In this document: piece by piece, positions 51,843 to 60,673 of the stretch
How the letters are laid out: each line of letters starts with the position of its first letter
Numbering within the stretch: the stretch's first letter is position 1
Source of the DNA: CAZRWD01 sp964603785
Lineage (GTDB): Bacteria; Fermentibacterota; Fermentibacteria; Fermentibacterales; Fermentibacteraceae
Length of the DNA: 64,000 nt
Direction of reading: 5' to 3'
Assembly (NCBI GenBank): GCA_964603785.1
Contig: CAZRWD010000001.1
Coordinates: 124,001 to 188,000 of the forward strand
Position numbers and translations under genes: made by a program
Notes under the pieces: model-generated
Told to the model about the DNA's origin: nothing
The model's input: the letters and a program-made list of their open reading frames with translations, nothing else
Databases searched by the model: none

Positions 51843-54028
51843 TGGGCTCCGGCGTGCAATCCCGCCTGGCTCTCCTACTGATGCTCTGCGCCTGCTACAG
51901 CGTAGTCCCCGGGGAGGAACCCGCAGCGGATGCGTCCGCCCCGATGCCGGGCAGGTTCGCCGGGATCGACTCGCTCGTCTTCTGCGGACGTCCCGGGGCC
52001 GCGCTTCCCGGACTGGTGGCCGCAGCCTCGACCGCAGGCGCCGATCGTGACGCGGCCCTCTACCGCATCGTCGGGGTCTTCCACGGCTGCGGCCGCGAGG
52101 AAGACGGCGTGCGCCTCCTCGACAGCCTGTCCGCCGCATGGGATATCCCGCTGGATGGATGGGCGATCAGCCTCCTCGACCTGGGAGGCATGAGCGAGGA
52201 GGCTCTGCAGAGGGCTTCGGGCGATCCGTACCTCGCCATCCGTCTGGCCGGCGGCGAAGCCTCCGCCGTTCAGGGACCGCGCGTGCTCCCCGCGCCCGAC
52301 GGCGCGGCCGAGACCCTCGTCAGGCTCCTCCTCACGGATCCGGGCACGCTGACTCCGGATCAGCTCAAGGCATGCGCCGACCTCGCGCTCCTGTTCCCGG
52401 AGGCCGCCGACAGGCTCGCGGTCGAGATGGAGAAGGACATCCTCATGCCCGACTCGAGATGGCGATACTGCATCGACGCGCTCGCCGGCATGGGCCGTTC
52501 GGACACCGTCAGGCTGCTCGCGATCCGGAGGATGGCCGCCGGCGGCTCGATCGACGAATCCTACGCCGCGGCCTGCCTGCGCCTGCCCGGAGATGCCGCC
52601 GCCGAGGCCGCGCTTCTCCTCCTTGCCAGGGGGGGGCCGGGGTGGACCGCCTCCTGGGATGTGGCGGATGTGCTCGGCGCCGCCGGAATGACGACAGCGC
52701 TGGCGGAGATGGTCACCGCCGCCGGCGAGGGCTCGGTCACCGGCAGGGGCGCCTCCCTGGCGCTGCTCAGGGCCCTGTCCCGCCATGCCGATCTCCTTGC
52801 CGCGGCGCGATCCACGCTGCCGGGCGACCCGGACTCCCTCCTCGCGAGGGCGGCGCTCTTCGAGGCGAGGGCCCTGCGCGACCTGGGGCGGGGGGCGGAG
52901 GCCTGGGAGGCCTACGTGCGCTTCTCCGAGGGATTCCCCTGGCATCCCAGCGCCCACGAGGCCGCCTTCCTCGCAGGCCGCTACTACGACGGGGAGCACA
53001 TGTGGGACGACGCCTCGCGCGCCTATCTCACATCCCTCCGTGCCGGGGGCGAGGGCGCATACGACGAGAGCGCCTTCTGGCGCGGAGGCTTCTGCCTCTC
53101 CGCAGCAGGCCGGACCCGCTCGGCCGATTCGCTCTGGGCCAGCGGCTGCGAGAGCTTCCCCTACGGGTTCTGGCACGACGAGATGCTGTTCTGGAGGGCG
53201 AGGACCGCCGGCTTCGGGACGCCCGCGGGCAGATCACTCCTCGAGGAGGTCTCGGGGACCCACCCCTGGGAGTACTACGGTCTGAGGGCACGCGCCGTCC
53301 TGGGGGACGAGCCCTGCTGGAACCCCCGCTTTCCCGCCTTCGAACCCACCGCCGCGGCAGTGGCCCTGGTATCGGAGGGATACGGCTCCCTCGCGGCGGA
53401 GATGCTGCACGGCTCGTGCACCCCGGACACGGCATCCCGGATCGCCGCCCTCAGCCTCATGGGCGAGCACAGGAGGGCGATGTTCCTCTGCGGATCGTTC
53501 GACTCCAGGCTCAGATACTCGGGAACGGGGGTGGTCCCCGAGTCGGTGGCCCTGCTGCAGTTCCCCGCCCCCTATCTGGACCTCGCCCTGCGGGTCACGT
53601 CCGGGCTGTCGCTGGAACCGGCGCTCGTCCTCGCCATCATGCGCGAGGAGAGCTCCTTCGACAGGCGCGTGGTCTCCGGGGCGGGAGCCAGGGGGCTCAT
53701 CCAGCTCATGCCGGGGACCGCCTCCGACGTTGCCAGGTGGTACGGACTGCCCCGCCTGGAGGGTGACGACTTCTTCGACCCCGAGCTTTCCGCGAGGTAC
53801 GGGTCGCTCTATATCAACAGGCAGTGGGGCTCCTATTCCGGCGAGATCCCCCTCGTACTGGCCGCGTACAACGCAGGGCCGGGGAACGCCTCGAGGTGGA
53901 GGGACATGACGGGCTACAGCCCGGCCGATCCCGAGGGCTTCACGGAGCTCATCACGTACAGGGAGACGCGCGAATACGTGAAGAAGGTCACCAGGTCCCT
54001 ATGGATATACAGGAGGTTGGCACGGTGA
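51842..54028 (+). CDS. Soluble lytic transglycosylase (Slt70-like)
   Basis: A 728-residue exported protein; the N-terminus (LLLMLCACYS) may be a lipoprotein signal. Residues ~50-540 form a long helical superhelix with TPR-like repeats, and the last ~170 residues are the lysozyme-like SLT domain: AIMREESSFDRRVVSGAGARGLIQLMPGTA (catalytic Glu), YNAGPGNASRW and ETREYVKKVTRSLW. It cleaves peptidoglycan between MurNAc and GlcNAc, making anhydro-muropeptides, whose MurNAc could feed the recycling pair at 31.6 kb. Confidence 0.9.
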   Translation: MGSGVQSRLALLLMLCACYSVVPGEEPAADASAPMPGRFAGIDSLVFCGRPGAALPGLVAAASTAGADRDAALYRIVGVFHGCGREEDGVRLLDSLSAAWDIPLDGWAISLLDLGGMSEEALQRASGDPYLAIRLAGGEASAVQGPRVLPAPDGAAETLVRLLLTDPGTLTPDQLKACADLALLFPEAADRLAVEMEKDILMPDSRWRYCIDALAGMGRSDTVRLLAIRRMAAGGSIDESYAAACLRLPGDAAAEAALLLLARGGPGWTASWDVADVLGAAGMTTALAEMVTAAGEGSVTGRGASLALLRALSRHADLLAAARSTLPGDPDSLLARAALFEARALRDLGRGAEAWEAYVRFSEGFPWHPSAHEAAFLAGRYYDGEHMWDDASRAYLTSLRAGGEGAYDESAFWRGGFCLSAAGRTRSADSLWASGCESFPYGFWHDEMLFWRARTAGFGTPAGRSLLEEVSGTHPWEYYGLRARAVLGDEPCWNPRFPAFEPTAAAVALVSEGYGSLAAEMLHGSCTPDTASRIAALSLMGEHRRAMFLCGSFDSRLRYSGTGVVPESVALLQFPAPYLDLALRVTSGLSLEPALVLAIMREESSFDRRVVSGAGARGLIQLMPGTASDVARWYGLPRLEGDDFFDPELSARYGSLYINRQWGSYSGEIPLVLAAYNAGPGNASRWRDMTGYSPADPEGFTELITYRETREYVKKVTRSLWIYRRLAR

Positions 54029-55323
54029 TTTCCCTCCTCTTGATAATCACGGCCGCATGGACGGTCGAGCCCGAGGGGCCGTCCACGCTGGTCTACCCAC
54101 CGTACGGGCACTGCATGGGCATCTACCGGGCGGGCACGGAGCAGCTCTCGATGCTCCTCGGCGGCCTTGTGAGGTTCGACGACCCGCAGGGCCTGGCCTG
54201 CGTTAAGCTCTCGGAGTGGAACCGGCCGGGCGAGGAGGATGACGACGAGCTGGCGGTCTACGGGGTCAACAGCGGCTCGGGGCACGTCATCTACAACGCC
54301 ACCATGTACACCCTGGGCCTGTACGGAGGCGAGGGTCCGGGGGACAGCCAGCTGTCGTCCCCCCGGGGGATCGCGGCCGACCCGTCCGGACTCGTGGTCG
54401 TGGCCGACACGGGGAACGGGAGGGTCGTGGTCCTCGAGCGCAGGGGGGCCAGGATGAGGCCCAGGAGCTTCATCGAGGACGGGCTCGTCGAGCCCTGGGG
54501 GGTCGCGCTGGGGGACAGGCAGAGGCTCTACGTGACAGACCGGGCGCAGAACGCGCTCTTCATCTACCAGACGCCTTCCGACAGCGTGCCCGACAGGATC
54601 GACCTCCCCGCCCCGACGGGGGTCGCCGTGTACGGCGAGGGCCAGTGGAACTACTATGACGACGACTTCGTGGTGGTCGTCTGCGGCGACGGCACCTCGC
54701 TCCGCCGTGTCGAGGACGGTGCGGTGACCGCGGAGGCCGGCCTCGACGAGTGCGGCGGATCGGTGTTCTGCTGGCCCGCCGTGGACTACTACGGCAACGT
54801 CTGGGTCACGGACAGCACGCAGTGCAGGATACACAAGCTGGACAGGAACCTGGACCATCTCACGAGCTTCGGCTCTCCCGGCTCGGGGGACTTCGAGTTC
54901 GACCGCCCCACGGGGATAGCGCTGTGGAGGAGATACGGGCAGTTCTTCATAGCCGAGAGGGAGGGGGCGAGGTACTTCTGGGCGGGCGCGGACATGCGCA
55001 TCTCCTCCTTCACGCCTCGGAGCAGGGGGCTCGGCATCGGCGGAGTCCTCTTCGAGCCCGTAAACATGCTCGCCCAGGTCTTCTCGCCTGACGGGAGCGC
55101 GGTCTTCACGCTTCACAACGGCAGGATGGACGCGGGGGCCTTCGATCTGGACTGGGACGGGACCGACGTGCTGGGCAACCCCCTGCAGGGCGGGCGGATG
55201 AGGATCCGCATGAGGATCGAGCCCACCTACTCGAGCCGAGGCTACTTCTCCAAGACCTGGGAGCAGCAGTTCGACATGGACCTGATCCAGGAAGCCCCGC
55301 CCGACTCCGGGGGCCGCTCCTGA
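54025..55323 (+). CDS. Exported NHL-type beta-propeller protein
   Basis: A 432-residue protein with a signal peptide (ISLLLIITAAWT). GTG 54025 overlaps the transglycosylase stop as GTGA and follows AGGAGG. NHL-like repeats are visible: LSSPRGIAADPSGLVVVADTGNGRVVVLER, PWGVALGDRQRLYVTDRAQNALFIY, WPAVDYYGNVWVTDSTQCRIHKLD and FDRPTGIALW. It ends with a domain like FlgD/sorting Ig folds (LDWDGTDVLGNPLQGGRMRIRMRIEP). A scaffold or binding role outside the cytoplasm is likely. Its stop overlaps an apparent CTG start. Confidence 0.82.
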   Translation: MISLLLIITAAWTVEPEGPSTLVYPPYGHCMGIYRAGTEQLSMLLGGLVRFDDPQGLACVKLSEWNRPGEEDDDELAVYGVNSGSGHVIYNATMYTLGLYGGEGPGDSQLSSPRGIAADPSGLVVVADTGNGRVVVLERRGARMRPRSFIEDGLVEPWGVALGDRQRLYVTDRAQNALFIYQTPSDSVPDRIDLPAPTGVAVYGEGQWNYYDDDFVVVVCGDGTSLRRVEDGAVTAEAGLDECGGSVFCWPAVDYYGNVWVTDSTQCRIHKLDRNLDHLTSFGSPGSGDFEFDRPTGIALWRRYGQFFIAEREGARYFWAGADMRISSFTPRSRGLGIGGVLFEPVNMLAQVFSPDGSAVFTLHNGRMDAGAFDLDWDGTDVLGNPLQGGRMRIRMRIEPTYSSRGYFSKTWEQQFDMDLIQEAPPDSGGRS

Positions 55324-56531
55324 AAGTAGCCCTTCTGGCCCTGCTCCTCTGCCTCTCCGCCTTCTTCAGCGGGAGCGAGACGGCCCTGTTCAGCCTCGAT
55401 CCCGTGCAGAAGAGGAGGCTGGAGGGAAGCCCCGGGGGCCGCCGCGCGCTCGCGCTGCTCGGCAGGCCCGAGAAGCTTCTGCAGGCGATCCTCCTGGGGA
55501 ATACGCTGGTGAACGTCTCGGCCGCCTCCATCGCATCCCTCCTGGTCCTCGAGCACCTCCGCGGAGGGGCGGCCTTCGCGGTGTCCGTCCTCGGGATGAC
55601 GTTCCTCCTGCTCGTCGCAGGCGAGATATCCCCCAAGATCTACGCCGCGCTCCACCCGGAGAGGGTTTCCGCGGCCGTGTCCCTGCCCCTCTCGCTCGTC
55701 GTCGCCGTGTCCACACCCCTGTCGGCCCTCCTCTCGAGGATCGGCAGCCTCGCAGTCAGGCTTGCCGGGGGCGGAACCCAGAAGAGGAGGATGTCGGAGA
55801 CGGAGATCATGTCCCTCCTCGAGCTCGGTCACAGCGAGGGCGTCCTGGGCACGGAGGCGCTCGCCACCGTGGCCCTGCTGTCGCTCGGCGAGAAGCAGTG
55901 CAGGCAGGCGATGATGCCCAGGCTCTCCGTGACCGCCGTCCGGACCGGCTGGACCCGCGGGCGGGTCCTCGAGGAGGTCAGGGCGACCGGCTTCAGGAAG
56001 CTACCCGTGCTGGAGGAGCCGGGCGACACCGTGGCCGGATGGGTCGACGCCGTGGAGCTGCTGTCCATGGAGCCCGGCCAGCCCCAGCCCGTCTATTCGA
56101 TGCCCTTCTTCCCCGAGAACGCTCCGCTCGACTCGGTCCTCGACGAGCTGAGGGCCTGCGGCTCGGGGATCGGCGCCGTGTTCGACGAGTACGGGGACTG
56201 GGCGGGCATAATCACCGTCGAGGACATCATGGAGTTCGCCGTCTTCCAGTCGATCGGGGGCAGGAAGGACCTTCCCGATGGTGTCTACCGCAGGGCGGGC
56301 GGATTCGTCATACCCGCCTCGATGCGGATCGAGACCCTGGAGAGGCTCATGGACACCGACATCGACCCGCTCTACGCCGAGACGGCCGGCGGCCTCCTGG
56401 AGGAGGTCACAGGCAGGATACCCGCCTCGGGTGAGAGCCTCGACTACCGCGACATCAGGATAACCGTCATCTCCGCTGACGGGCCGAGGCTCGGGACCCT
56501 GGCGGTCGAGAGGAGGGATCCGACGGGATGA
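55320..56531 (+). CDS. CNNM/CorC-type membrane protein with apparent CTG start
   Basis: A 403-residue protein of the HlyC/CorC family. The start KVALLALLLCLSAFFSGSETALFSLDPVQ is the classic CNNM N-terminus and has no ATG/GTG/TTG before it: CTG 55320 overlaps the previous stop as CTGA. The first in-frame ATG/GTG-type start would remove a membrane helix. LLGNTLVNVSAA and GEISPKIYAA belong to the transmembrane domain; CBS domains (FDEYGDWAGIITVEDIMEF) and a C-terminal CorC_HlyC domain follow. Members are linked to Mg2+ or Co2+ handling. Confidence 0.87.
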   Translation: MKVALLALLLCLSAFFSGSETALFSLDPVQKRRLEGSPGGRRALALLGRPEKLLQAILLGNTLVNVSAASIASLLVLEHLRGGAAFAVSVLGMTFLLLVAGEISPKIYAALHPERVSAAVSLPLSLVVAVSTPLSALLSRIGSLAVRLAGGGTQKRRMSETEIMSLLELGHSEGVLGTEALATVALLSLGEKQCRQAMMPRLSVTAVRTGWTRGRVLEEVRATGFRKLPVLEEPGDTVAGWVDAVELLSMEPGQPQPVYSMPFFPENAPLDSVLDELRACGSGIGAVFDEYGDWAGIITVEDIMEFAVFQSIGGRKDLPDGVYRRAGGFVIPASMRIETLERLMDTDIDPLYAETAGGLLEEVTGRIPASGESLDYRDIRITVISADGPRLGTLAVERRDPTG

Positions 56532-57499
56532 TCCTGCTCTTCCTGGCCTTCCTGGCGGCCCTGGCGCTCGCGGCCTTCTCCGGCGGCTCCGAGACCGCCT
56601 TCTCGTCGGCGGGGAGGTTCGCCGCCATGGGCAGGGCGAGGGAGGGCAGCCACTCCGCCGCGCTCGCGCTGAAGTTCATGTCCAGACCCGAGAGCTACCT
56701 GACCACGACGCTCGTAGGCACGAACATCGGCACCGTTCTCTGCTCGAGCATCTCCACCACCCTGGCCGCGCGGGCGGGGGACCCTCTCGTCGAGACCCTT
56801 GCGGCGGCGGCGACGGCACTCCTCCTGCTGGTTTTCGCAGAATCGGTGCCCAAGCAGGTCGCGTTCGCCTTCCGCGACGGCCTGGTCGACAGGGCGGCCC
56901 TTCCGCTCTCCATCCTGCGGGTGCTCGTGTTCCCGGTCTCCTCCGTATCGGGTCTGTTCACGCGGATCGTCTCCGGGAGAGCCCCTTCGCCCAGGTACTT
57001 CGAGAGCAGGGAGGAGGTCAGGAGCTATCTGCACGGCGAAGGTGACGAAGCCGGCCGGGAGGCCGCGAGGGTGCTGAACCTCGGGTCCGCCGTCGCGGGC
57101 GATCACATGAGGGGCCTCGAGGAGTTCCCCTGCATCACCCCCGATGCCTCCCGCGAGGTCGTGCTGGATCTCGTCCGCTCGACGGGCGCCGACTTCCTGC
57201 TTGTCCTGGAGCCCGAGGACAGGGTGCTCCGGGGCTGCCTTAAGGTGTCTTCGGTGCTCAGGCACGAGGGCGAGTGGAACCTCTCGGCGATGACCGGGGG
57301 GATGCCCTACTTCGACAGGCGGACGGTCCTGGGGCGTGTGCTCTACGAGCTGAGGCGGGCCGGCGCACCGGCCGGGGCGATCATCGGCGGCTCCGGTCAG
57401 CCCGAGGGGATCATAGACCCGGGCTCGATAGTCGACACGGTGCTCGGACCGGTCCGGTGCTCGAGGGTCATGCGGACGGGATCGCTGGAGCTTGGCTGA
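56528..57499 (+). CDS. CNNM/CorC-type membrane protein, second tandem copy
   Basis: A 323-residue paralogue of the preceding gene: LALAAFSGGSETAFSSAGR, LVGTNIGTVLCSS and AESVPKQVAFAFRDGL. The CBS region is shorter and lacks the CorC_HlyC C-terminal domain, so the pair may form a heterodimer. ATG 56528 overlaps the preceding stop as ATGA. The stop overlaps the GGDEF-HEAT gene by eight bases. Confidence 0.87.
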   Translation: MILLFLAFLAALALAAFSGGSETAFSSAGRFAAMGRAREGSHSAALALKFMSRPESYLTTTLVGTNIGTVLCSSISTTLAARAGDPLVETLAAAATALLLLVFAESVPKQVAFAFRDGLVDRAALPLSILRVLVFPVSSVSGLFTRIVSGRAPSPRYFESREEVRSYLHGEGDEAGREAARVLNLGSAVAGDHMRGLEEFPCITPDASREVVLDLVRSTGADFLLVLEPEDRVLRGCLKVSSVLRHEGEWNLSAMTGGMPYFDRRTVLGRVLYELRRAGAPAGAIIGGSGQPEGIIDPGSIVDTVLGPVRCSRVMRTGSLELG

Positions 57500-59435
57500 G
57501 AACCCCTGCGCGCCGTGCAGGATCCTGCCCGGAGGGTCGGTCGATCCGCCCTCGCCCGTCCGGGAGGGCGGACCTCCCGGACGCCCCTGCATCGTCGAGG
57601 CGGGGGTGGAGCCGGAGGAGGCCGAAGGGCCGCTGGCTCCATGGGTGTCCGCAGGCCTGCCCTGGATCGCGCTCTCGGACGAGTCCGGCGCGGGGAGATG
57701 GGTCGAGGAGGGCGCCTGGGCGGTGCTCCCCGCCGGCATAGGGAGACACCTGTCGGATGCTCTCGCCTCACGCCTCTTCGACGAGGTCGTCTCGTCCAGG
57801 GAGCGCAATCCCCTCACCGGACTGCCCGGTAACAGCAGGATAAGGGCGGCCCTCCAGGCCGCGATGGAGGGCCGTTCGGCCGCGGCATACGTCGACATAA
57901 CGGATTTCAAGCCCTTCAACGACTTCTATGGCTTCGCCCGCGGCGATGCCGTCATCAGGACCCTTGCGGAGGTGCTGACGGGCGGCCTCCATGGGTGCTT
58001 CGTGGGCCATCTCGGAGGAGACGACTTCGTCTGCACCGGGGCCAGGGAGACGCTGGAGCGAGGGCTCCCGGTCTGCAGGGACCTCTTCAGGAAGAGGGTC
58101 ACGGCCTTCTACGGGGAGGCCGACAGGGCCAGGGGCGGGATCGAGGCGCTCGACAGGTTCGGCAGGCTCAGGTTCTTCCCGTTCGTCGACATCTGCACCG
58201 CGGTTGTCGACGCATCCGCGGCGGGGACCGCCGAGGACCTCGCAGGGCTCGCGGGGATGGAGAAGAAGAGGCTGCACGGAGATCTGACCCCCGGGAGCAT
58301 GTCGGAGGTCCTGCGGGACTCGAGGGCGGGGTTCCTCGAGCGTGCATGGAGGTCCGGGTCCATGAGCGACGGCGACCTGAAGGCTTCGATGGAGGCTGCC
58401 GGCATCACGGGCGACAGGAGGATGTCGGGCTTCCTCTCGTCCGTGCTCGCCGGGGGGCTGCCGGCGCAGATCAGGAAGAGCGCGGCACTCTCCCTCGGGC
58501 GCCTCGGCATGGCGGATGCCTGCCCGATTCTGGCCTGCGCCCTGGGGGACCCCAATCCGCACGTCAGGAACCGTGCCGTGGAGGCCCTCTCCCTCATTGC
58601 CGATCCCGGCGCGAGGATTCTCGTCGAGAAGGCTACCGCGGACAGGAGCACCTGGGTCAGGAGGGCCGCGCTCAGGGCGTGCGGCAGGCTCGGGACCCCT
58701 GATGCCCTGTCGATCCTCTGCGACAGGGCCTCTTCGGGCGGTCCCGGCAGGGACGACACGGAGGAGAGGCGGGCGGCCCTGGATGGGCTGGCCGTCAGGG
58801 GAGACCCCGACGCCTTCCCGATGCTCCGGGACCTGACGGGGAAACCTGGCTTCGAACCGTTCGACGCCCTGTGGAGAGCTACAGCCTCGTGCGGCGGCGA
58901 CAGAGGCGCCCGTCTCCTGATGGAGGCCTATTCCAATGTGGAGTCCGTGGTCGAGGCCCTCCCGTGGGTGAATCCGGCTGCGCTCTCCGGGGAGGTGCTC
59001 GGCGAGCTGGAGACCTTCGCCTCCGGGCTCCTCCGCTCCGACCGCCCGGTTCCTGCGCTCCGCCTGCTCGCAGGCATTCCGGGCCCGGCGGGGAGGGGCG
59101 TCGGGGCGGCCGTGTGCAGGTTCGCCTCGACGGCCTCGGGCGGCGCCTTCGGACTGGCGGTCACCGTGATGGAGAAGAGGGGCGTCAGGCCGGGCCCCGC
59201 GCTGCTCCGGGCCGCGGCCGACCGGCATTCCAGGGAACCCCACTCGCTGCATCGCGACGACCTCGCCGCCCTCCTGCGGCTCGCCGCCGGCGGACCCGCC
59301 ACTCCGGGGTCCCTGCTCGGCTTCCTCCGCAGCGATTCGCGGGAGACCGCCGTGGCTGCAGCGCGGACCGTGCTGCAGATGATCTCGCTGATGCAGGCGG
59401 GATCCGCCCCGGGGGATCCGGGTCCGGTCCCGTGA
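57492..59435 (+). CDS. GGDEF-domain protein with C-terminal HEAT-like repeats
   Basis: A 647-residue protein, TTG start. Residues ~1-100 resemble a degenerate receiver. Residues ~105-260 form a GGDEF domain: NPLTGLPGN, AYVDITDFKPFNDFYGFARGD and HLGGDDFVC with GGDDF at residues 175-179 in place of GGDEF/GGEEF. No RxxD I-site is visible before it. Residues ~300-640 are HEAT-like pairs (IRKSAALSLGRLGMADACPILACALGDPNPHVRNRAVEALSLI). A c-di-GMP synthase, or a GTP-binding sensor that has lost activity, is possible. It is translationally coupled to the second CNNM gene. Confidence 0.85.
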   Translation: MAENPCAPCRILPGGSVDPPSPVREGGPPGRPCIVEAGVEPEEAEGPLAPWVSAGLPWIALSDESGAGRWVEEGAWAVLPAGIGRHLSDALASRLFDEVVSSRERNPLTGLPGNSRIRAALQAAMEGRSAAAYVDITDFKPFNDFYGFARGDAVIRTLAEVLTGGLHGCFVGHLGGDDFVCTGARETLERGLPVCRDLFRKRVTAFYGEADRARGGIEALDRFGRLRFFPFVDICTAVVDASAAGTAEDLAGLAGMEKKRLHGDLTPGSMSEVLRDSRAGFLERAWRSGSMSDGDLKASMEAAGITGDRRMSGFLSSVLAGGLPAQIRKSAALSLGRLGMADACPILACALGDPNPHVRNRAVEALSLIADPGARILVEKATADRSTWVRRAALRACGRLGTPDALSILCDRASSGGPGRDDTEERRAALDGLAVRGDPDAFPMLRDLTGKPGFEPFDALWRATASCGGDRGARLLMEAYSNVESVVEALPWVNPAALSGEVLGELETFASGLLRSDRPVPALRLLAGIPGPAGRGVGAAVCRFASTASGGAFGLAVTVMEKRGVRPGPALLRAAADRHSREPHSLHRDDLAALLRLAAGGPATPGSLLGFLRSDSRETAVAAARTVLQMISLMQAGSAPGDPGPVP

Positions 59436-59517
59436 CGGCAGTTCCGCTTCCCCTTTCCTTTGTGCATTCTATGGGCATGGTACGGAGGATCAGGGCGAAC
59501 GGGTTGGAGGTCCACCG

Positions 59518-60336
59518 ATGCGCCCCATAGACGCCGAAGAGAGCGCCGCGCCGCAGACCGGCTCGGGAGCGAGACCACCGGTTGCATTCGCATCGGATGA
59601 CGACGGGCAGAACGCCCTTCTGCGGTACCTGCCGGTGGCCCTGCTGGTGACGGACGCCTCCAGCGGCAGGGTGCTCGAGGTGAACGAGGCATGCCTGTCC
59701 ATATTCGGGGTCGCCAGGGAGGAGATCATGGGCAGGACCCTGGCCGAGGCCGGGGTCGACCTGGTCGTCGAGTTCGGGAGGAAGGGCAGGGCGATGGGCG
59801 TGGCCGAGGCCCAGATCACCGACACCGCCGGCGCAAGGGTCTCCTGCCGGCTCCGATCCTCGACCGTCACCGCAGGAGGCGCCAGGACCGTGATCTCCGT
59901 CCTCCTGGACGACCAGTTCGAATCCGCCTCGAAGGGGATCAGGAGGAAGGAGGCGCCCGAGCCGGAGAAGCCACGGCCCGCCGCAGCCGCTGCCCGCCCC
60001 CTCGTCCTCCTCGTCTCCCTGCTCGGATCCGGCTCGGGCTCGACCGCGGAGATGCTCCAGCTTCTGGGTTTCGAGGTCGTCCGGGGAGGCTCGCCGGGCG
60101 AGGTCTTCGGCCTCATGCCGCAGGACCGCGAGCCCTCCATGCTGGTGGTCGACTGCCCCCAGTGGAGCGACGACTGCCGGGCGGCCAGGGACTCCCTCGG
60201 GAGAGCCTTCCCGTCGGCGAGGACCATCCTCCTGGTGGAGTCCGGCAACCTGCCGGAGGATGCGGCCGCGGGCTCCGTCGTGATATTCAAGCCACTGAGC
60301 ATCAACGATCTCGCCGACGCCGCATCGAGATCGTAG
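59518..60336 (+). CDS. PAS domain plus pseudo-receiver protein
   Basis: A 272-residue soluble protein. Residues ~30-135 form a PAS domain (LLRYLPVALLVTDASSGRVLEVNEACLSIFGVAREEIMGRTLAEAG). After a Pro/Ala linker, residues ~160-270 follow a receiver fold: VLLVSLLGSGSGSTAEMLQLLGFEVV, MLVVDCPQWSD with one Asp, and VVIFKPLSINDLADAA with the conserved Lys-Pro. The acidic pair at the end of strand 1 is missing, so phosphorylation is unlikely. It lacks an output domain, and its place 82 bases after the GGDEF-HEAT gene suggests an input to it. Confidence 0.8.
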   Translation: MRPIDAEESAAPQTGSGARPPVAFASDDDGQNALLRYLPVALLVTDASSGRVLEVNEACLSIFGVAREEIMGRTLAEAGVDLVVEFGRKGRAMGVAEAQITDTAGARVSCRLRSSTVTAGGARTVISVLLDDQFESASKGIRRKEAPEPEKPRPAAAAARPLVLLVSLLGSGSGSTAEMLQLLGFEVVRGGSPGEVFGLMPQDREPSMLVVDCPQWSDDCRAARDSLGRAFPSARTILLVESGNLPEDAAAGSVVIFKPLSINDLADAASRS

Positions 60337-60382
60337 ACCGGCGGCCTCGATCCTCGGGGCGGGTCATTCACGCGGTTCCGGG

Positions 60383-60447
60383 ATTTGTTCCTCACTCGCA
60401 CATGCGCGGGGCGGTATTTGTTCCGCACTCGCACAGTCGCAGGGCGA
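60383..60447. repeat. Imperfect 33-base tandem repeat
   Basis: Two copies start at 60383 and 60416. Both run ATTTGTTCC(T/G)CACTCGCACA and end in CGCGGGGCG/CGCAGGGCG, with a period of 33 bases and about five differences. A third, weaker ending (CGCGGGGCG) follows about 33 bases later. It lies between the PAS gene and the tRNA-Leu; its role is unknown. Confidence 0.7.
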
Positions 60448-60462
60448 ATGTGCTGTTGCGGG

Positions 60463-60487
60463 CTCATTCCCGCGGGGCGGGAATGAG
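60463..60487 (-). terminator. Hairpin downstream of tRNA-Leu
   Basis: A perfect 11-base stem CTCATTCCCGC/GCGGGAATGAG with a GGG loop, six bases past the tRNA-Leu 3' end on the minus strand. It could stop either the tRNA transcript or the plus-strand operon ending with the PAS gene. Confidence 0.6.
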
Positions 60488-60492
60488 CGATG

Positions 60493-60575
60493 TGCCGGAG
60501 GAGGGAATCGAACCCTCATGTCCGTGAGGACAGCGGATTTTGAGTCCGCCGCGTATGCCGTTTCGCCACTCCGGC
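60493..60575 (-). tRNA. tRNA-Leu (anticodon CAA)
   Basis: Minus strand: acceptor GCCGGAG/CTCCGGC, anticodon stem GCGGA/TCCGC with loop CTCAAAA, a long class II variable arm (TGTCCTCACGGACA) and T arm GAGGG-TTCGATT-CCCTC. Discriminator A; CCA is not encoded, unlike the other tRNAs here. It reads TTG codons, which are also used as start codons in this window. Confidence 0.93.
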
Positions 60576-60630
60576 GCCACGCGAATGTAGGTCATGGTGG
60601 CGCTGGCGGTCAACGAGCACGGCCGCGTTC

Positions 60631-60660
60631 TTGACACCCCGTCCCGGCTTGCGCTAGCTT
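60631..60660 (+). promoter_or_regulatory. Promoter of the tRNA-Ile2/tRNA-Val unit
   Basis: TTGACA at 60631-60636, an 18-base spacer and TAGCTT at 60655-60660, placing the start a few bases before the tRNA at 60674. Confidence 0.6.
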
Positions 60661-60673
60661 TGCAGGTCTCCAG

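Noticed and set aside
60383..60447. Possible CRISPR array
   Set aside because: Only two full 33-base units, directly adjacent with no spacers, and no cas genes nearby.
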